DNA from: Certhia americana | Taxonomy: Eukaryota > Chordata > Aves > Passeriformes > Certhiidae | DNA length: 64,000 bases | Direction: 5' to 3' | NCBI GenBank assembly: GCA_018697195.1 | Contig: CM031857.1 | Coordinates: forward strand, 94,630,545-94,694,544 | Shown here: piece by piece, positions 58,709 to 64,000 of the stretch | Position numbering within the stretch: position 1 is the first letter of the stretch | How the letters are laid out: every line of letters starts with the position of its first letter | Program-made: the position numbers and the translations under genes | The notes under the pieces: model-generated | Databases searched by the model: none | The model's input: the letters and a program-made list of their open reading frames with translations, nothing else | What the model was told of the DNA's origin: nothing

Positions 58709-61654
58709 TGATGATGTTATCCTTTAGCTGTATCCACACAATCTGCCTCACAACCCTCTCTGGTGTCCTTTGCTGCCCTTCTCTGGTGCTGATCTTGGAC
58801 CTGCACTTCAAAGGTATTGGCTCAATATCCTGATGACATATGGTTGCAAGATCAATATTCAGGTTTTCCTAGTCCAGAGGACAGATGTGTGTCTCTGGCC
58901 AGTCTTGAGAAAAAACAAAACATGCCAACAGATATGAAGTTTTCACTAGTTATCTCAAGAAATGTTTATAAAATTTTTTATCAATTCTGCCACACAATTG
59001 TCAAATTGACTACAGCATAGAAAATAACATACTGCTTGGTGAACCCTGAATTATTTTCCTCTCCTAATAAAAAAATATTATTTTTATTATGAATGTGAAA
59101 TACCTATCATGTCTTTTTAAATACTTTTTTATTTTTAATGATGAGGATATTTTTATCTTTTATAAGTATTTAACTGATGTGATCTAAGGCATGGGAGAGA
59201 GAAAGCACTGAGAAGCATTGTTTTGGGCTGTGGAGTTTTTATAATGAATCTATTTTAGATCTTGCCTAACATTTTTGTTTCAAGATTATAAGTGCTTTGC
59301 TTGCTGTTTTGGCAACACCTGACACATATCAGAAGATGTTTTATTTCATGGTTTTCTCTGATGTAACAGGAACAGAAAGGATCAAAGAGTAAGTCCTCAT
59401 TATTAATGGATGAAATAGATTGTTTTCCCTTCAGGGATGGTTCTTTTAGGTCCAAATATTTGTCTGTTGCTGGACATTTGTTTTATGTGCTTAATTATTT
59501 GTGTGGTGTTTTCATGTAAATTAACACAACTAGAATGACTTGTCATAGGATAGAGGAAGAAGTACCCCATGTCAAGGAAGTGTTAACACCTACCTCAGGT
59601 TCCAGCATCTGTTCATTTCAGAGTCCAGGATGGCTGCCAGAAGTTCATTGGTCTTCATGTGCTGATATTGACAATAAATGAGAAGACGAGACTTAGTGAT
59701 GCCTAGAATTAGATGGTAAAAAGGCACTTACCAGACAGCCTCCCTAATTCATCATTTAAATCTATTCTTAATGTTTAAACACATGCCTGTAAGGCACAGC
59801 ATTAGTTGCAAGTATCTCAGAAAGATCAGAGCTGTAAAAGGTAATGCATCACCCAATAATAAAAAAAATGTGTAAAGTTCAGAATATAATTATGCTTTTA
59901 CACTTATGGCTGAAATTCAGGCACATAGTCTCAATTTGAATATAAAATAAAACTTCACACATTAAATTTGTAAATCAGTGGGTATTTTGCACATTATGAG
60001 TAGAAAGCTACACAGCATAAATTATCATGAGATAAACTGCAAGGAAAATCTATTGTGGAATATATTGATACTCCTTTGACACTTTCTACCATCTTTTAAA
60101 TATTTTGGTTTTAAGAAGCAAATCTTTAGGTGAGTAAATCTTTCCAAGTTACATCAAAGTTGTACTCCATGTGTCCCAAAGTACTTTGGCAGGGTACAAA
60201 TAAAATACAATCTAGCACCGTTGAACTAACTCTACTTTTTGTACAAATCTTTATTTAATTTTGTTAACACTAATCCATGACACAGAAAAACAATTTGAGA
60301 ATTGCTACAAGGACAAATTAATCTTTTAGTGGAGGGTCTTAAGTTTTTGTCCCAATTGAAACTTCTCATCAGAAATTTAACAGAGTTGGTATACACTGGA
60401 TTTTAAATACTTTAATTTTCTTTGATTAAACTGTTATACTAATCAGAACTTATTGTCTACAGAGTTAAATACACATTTTAAATTAAAAAAAAATTCAATT
60501 TTAATTTGAATTAAATAATTTAATTCAAAGTTTCTGACTTATGGTGTTTCTACAATCTACAAAGGCAATGCGCTCTAATGCTTGATTATCCTTACAGTAA
60601 AAAGGGGTTCTTTCCATTATACTCAGCCTAGACCACTCTTGTTTCAACTTGAACTTGTTGACAAGTACCCTCTCATCCTGCACCACTGTAGGGAGCTTAT
60701 ATCCATCCCTTTGATGACTCTTCAAAGAGACTGGGGAGGTGTTAGGCCCCCCAAAGCCATCCCTTCTCTTGGCTGACCCAGCTCATCTTCCTTACTGGGA
60801 AGTGCAGCTCAGTACACCCTGGGAACTGTTGGACACTTTTGCTTCTAGCTCAAACCTGGGCTCATGTCCAGCAAGCTGCCCACCACCACCCCAGGGCCTT
60901 TCCCAGAAAGCTGCTCCCCAGTTCCTCTTGTGGTGCAGAGGCCCTGCTTTACCAGGCACAGAACTTTGGGTTTGGCTTTTAAATAATCAAATTAAACTGT
61001 TTTATTCCTCCCCTTCTTCTTTTTAGGAGAAATTATGATCTTGGGTAAATTTCTTCTTTCTTAGAGGAAATTAGGAGAGGCTAAGGAGACCGCAGACAGC
61101 AGCCATCAAATTAAAATACGCACATGTCTTTTGAGGCTATTATTTACAAAATATTTGCATCTAATCAAACATATTTAGGTTATTTAAGTGAAGTTATTTC
61201 ACTCCAGTGGCATCTTATAGAACTTGAATTAAAAAGTTTTTGCTACTTCTCTGAATAATACCAGTGAATTTTATTTCCAGGTTATTGTTTATTGCCAGAT
61301 TATAATAATTTTTGGCTAGAGAGAAATGGAAAGTTACACTGCTTCAATTTCAGGTCATACATATCCCATTTCCATTACTAGAAACAAAAAGGAAAGCAAC
61401 AAGAAGGACTATAACCCCATCCTCTTTTATGTCCTGTTGGCAGAATACTCATGTCTCCCATGTGGCAGAATTAAGTAAGAGAGTACCTTCAATCATAGAG
61501 CTAGGAAAGGGTAAACTTTTATTAAAGTATCAAAGTCTGTCACTTTGAAAGAAATAAGGAGTTTTAATAATATTTCAAAATTATTTGATAAATATTTTTA
61601 AACTTTTAGCTCTCTGCTGCAACAGTTTTAGGGTTCTTTTGAAATATGAAACAG
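58709..61654. other. Unique DNA with one GC-richer patch
   Basis: Mostly AT-rich and unrecognised. 60640-60980 is GC-richer (GGGAGCTTATATCCATCCC, CCACCACCACCCCAGGGCC) and vaguely recalls a diverged CR1 interior on the minus strand, but I could not align it with confidence. A palindrome lies at 60505-60529. Confidence 0.45.
60505..60529. repeat. Perfect 12-bp-arm palindrome
   Basis: TTTGAATTAAAT (60505-60516) and ATTTAATTCAAA (60518-60529) are exact reverse complements around one A. The preceding AATTCAATTTTAATTTGAAT is itself partly self-complementary. Confidence 0.9.
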
Positions 61655-62475
61655 GGTTGTGGCATATCCTGAGTTGGAAGGAGCCCACAAGTAACATTGA
61701 AGTCCAACTTCTGACCCTTCACAGGACAACCTCAAAAATCCCAGCATGTCCCTGAAAGCATTGTCCAAACACTTCTGGAACTCTGTGTGTCTTGGTATTG
61801 TGTCCAGTTATCTGGGGAGACCATTCCGGTGCTAAGCCAACTGGGTGAAGTCCTTTATCCTAATATCTAACCTAAATTTCCCCATACAATACAAGCCATT
61901 TACTCATGTCATGTCGCTGATCACCACAGAGCAGAGATCAGTGCCTGCTCCTCCTCCTCCCCTCACAAGGAAGTTGTAACTGCAGTGAGGTTTCCCCTCA
62001 GTCTCTTCTCCAGGCTGAACAGACCAAGTGATCTCAGCCTCTGCTAATACAGCTTCCCCTCAGCGCTCATCATCATCTTTATTGCCCTCCTTTGGAAACT
62101 CTCTAATAGTTCAATATCTTTTTTATATTGTGGCACCCAGAACTGCCCCCAGCACTGGAGGTGAGGCTGTCCCAGCTCAGAGCAGAGCAGGACAATCCCC
62201 TCCCTTTCCCAGCTGCTGATGCTGTGACTGATGCCCCCAGGACAGAGTTGGCCCTCCTGGCTGCCAGGGCACTGCTGGCTCATGTTCAACTTGCCATCCA
62301 CCAGGACCCCCAGGTCCCTTCTATGGCACTGCTTTCCAGCATCTCATTCCCCTGTCTGTCTGTACATCCAGGGTTGTCCCATCCCAGGTGCAAAGTCCAT
62401 CACCTGTCTTTGTTAAGCTTTATATGGTTGGCAAACATCTTACAGCTGCTGATTACCCAGCCCTCTAATACAGCA
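61655..62475 (-). mobile_element. CR1 LINE 3' portion
   Basis: The + strand reads CTGAGTTGGAAGGAGCCCAC, AGGACAACCTCAAAAATCCC, AGCATTGTCCAAACACTTCT, TCTTCTCCAGGCTGAACAGA and CCACCAGGACCCCCAGGTCC, the reverse complement of a CR1 3' end. The minus strand at 62044-62301 still encodes MDGKLNMSQQCPGSQEG and FWVPQYKKDIELLESFQRRA, blocks of the ORF2 C-terminus. The 157-codon plus-strand frame at 62128-62601 is merely antisense to this and is not a gene. 5'-truncated near 62475. Confidence 0.93.
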
Positions 62476-63595
62476 ATCATAATGGAAAATTGTCCAGCTT
62501 CTTCAGATACTATGCCTTCATATTGTTTTCTCTATGAATTCTTTCTCCTACGTCTAACAAAAGCCACAACACAGATGAAGAAGTCTTCAGATACTTGTTA
62601 GAAAACATTGTGGGGAGCTAAGAGGATAGACAGAAACCTTATTTAGGAAATAAACTGTTTTTTCCTATTTAAATCAGAAGGTTCATTTTATTTTATTTCA
62701 GAGGAAAATAAGTCTTTGGTTAGACCAGTGTCCAAAATGATTAATTTTAAAATTTAAATTTCATTTGTTTTGAAATGGAATTCTGTGTTTTATTCAATAA
62801 CAAAGGGCAACATTGCATACCAATTTCTTTGAGATTAAATAGGTATTACATCATGTTTGCCAAACTGGATTTTACATAAATAGAATCCACTGATTACAAA
62901 CAGCTAATAATCAATGTTTATGTTGCCCAAAAGTAGCACTGAAAACTAAGGTCATTTGTCTTATATTTTTCTGGCACTTCAGAGGCATCTATTTTGTTGA
63001 AAAATTTTGTCTATATCCAACTCAGAGAGATTCTCAAGGCTGTGCTAGATGAAACAATTATTAGTGCAACACAAAATAGTTAAAAGAAATTGTATGTAAG
63101 TAGATGTGTTTATATGCATCTTACGTGGACTTAATATGACATTCTTATCAACCCTATATTCCAAACACTTTAATTCCGTCAGCATAAATGGAATATTGAA
63201 AACATTCATTACATTATCATCTCACCAGCAGGGAAGTTACAGTGAAGTGATTGCATAATTGCTTAAACTGATCCTTTTGAATATTGTGTTCATCAAAATT
63301 TATATATTGTAGTGAGTTTTAGTACCACACTCTGATATGGGATTACTCATGATTATTACTAGGAGGAATTTGGATTAGTGCCTTATTTTAACTTTGTCAG
63401 TGAAGTCTCTCTTTTATAGCAATGTAATCAACAGAAGACATAAACTTCTATGCCTCATTTAAGTGACATACTTCCCCTACCATTCAGCCTCCTGCCCAAA
63501 GTAGGCAAGCATGTTAAAAATGTTTTCTCTCCTCCCCACCCTCCAAGACACAAAACAAAACTAAACTAAAACAAAAAGACAGAAACAAACTTCTT
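62476..63595. other. Unique AT-rich DNA, no gene seen
   Basis: Nothing recognised apart from an A/C-rich tract at 63548-63590, directly left of the next CR1 tail. Confidence 0.6.
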
Positions 63596-63835
63596 CACAT
63601 AATCATATTGGTTGGAAGGGACCTTAAAGATCGTCTGTGCAGGGGCACTCATGGACCTGTACAACAACCACTCAATCAGGTCGCTCAGGGCTGCATCCAA
63701 CCTGGCCTGGAATATTTCCAGGGATGGGGCTTCTCTGGACAGCTTGTTCCAGTGCCTTCCTGTCCTCTCAGTAAAGAATTACTTCCCAATATCCATTCTA
63801 AGTGTTCTTGTTTATCTATTGTACATTTTCACATA
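63596..63835 (-). mobile_element. CR1 LINE 3' end
   Basis: CACATAATCATATTGGTTGG, AAGGGACCTTAAAGATCGTC, CCTGGCCTGGAATATTTCCA, GGGATGGGGCTTCTCTGGAC and CTTGTTCCAGTGCCTTCCTG form the reverse complement of a CR1 3' end. About 240 bp, 5'-truncated and non-coding. Confidence 0.92.
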
Positions 63836-64000
63836 TGACAGTCAGCTAAGGCAGGGTGGCTGTGCCCCTTCTATTTATTTCTGTTAAAAGTGCTAACTTC
63901 TGTTAGCACTTCTGATATTTTGTCAACTATAAAGCTGCCTTTTCACTGACTTGTTTTCTAACACCTATTTTATTCTATTGGAGTAGCCCCATGCTGATGT
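63836..64000. other. Unique DNA to the window edge, with a small hairpin
   Basis: No gene seen. AAGTGCTAAC (63888-63897) and GTTAGCACTT (63902-63911) are exact reverse complements around TTCT. Confidence 0.6.

Noticed and set aside
60640..60980. GC-richer patch as a diverged CR1 or an exon
   Set aside because: A few phrases recall CR1 on the minus strand but no consistent alignment could be followed, and the plus frame (60739-61026) has no known domain.
62128..62601. 157-codon plus-strand open frame, the longest in the window
   Set aside because: It is the antisense of a minus-strand CR1 reverse-transcriptase C-terminus. Its Pro/Leu-rich product comes from reverse-complemented CR1 text.

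Overview
The window reads as non-coding nuclear DNA of a bird, most likely a songbird. It is AT-rich and has no convincing gene: every open frame is short, and the longest ones lie in transposon remnants or look like chance. The bird call rests on many 5'-truncated CR1 LINEs, whose 3' ends carry the sauropsid ATTCTATG-like tail, and on solo LTRs of avian ERV types (ERVL-like, class II/ERVK-like with 6-bp target duplications, and one probably class I). I recognise these families from memory of avian consensus sequences, not from a search. The stretch could be intergenic or a very large intron.

Layout. 1-11.5 kb is mostly unique AT-rich DNA with a pentanucleotide array at the left edge, one CR1 fragment, A/C- and T/G-rich simple tracts and a microRNA-precursor-like hairpin at 5914-5994. 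A CpG-rich solo LTR with a perfect 6-bp target duplication lies at 11581-12283. A short CR1 end (about 14.8 kb) and a full ERVL-like solo LTR (16.9-18.0 kb) follow. 18.0-26.8 kb is nearly repeat-free. 26.8-31.4 kb is a cluster: ERVL-like LTR, CR1, two facing LTR-like segments, a CA array, an unidentified GC-richer segment and another CR1. A compound TTTC/TGTC array sits at 32.4 kb.

36.4-48.95 kb is the second cluster, with five CR1 copies on both strands. The largest (46980-48950) keeps recognisable reverse-transcriptase text and is split by a class II-like solo LTR (47144-47679) with a 6-bp target duplication (5 of 6 bases match). 48.95-58.36 kb is again essentially repeat-free. A compact 335-bp solo LTR with TATA-like box, AATAAA and a perfect GTTAAG target duplication lies at 58368-58702. 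Two CR1 copies (61.7-62.5 and 63.6-63.8 kb) close the window.

No CRISPR array, operon, rRNA, tRNA or protein system was found. By rough count the interspersed elements cover about one sixth of the window. The observations most worth checking are the 81-nt hairpin, the dated nesting of LTR in CR1, two class II-like LTRs of apparently one family but different age, the compact LTR with intact signals, and unidentified GC-richer DNA around the CR1 at 31.0 kb. I saw nothing that I could defend as a new biological system.
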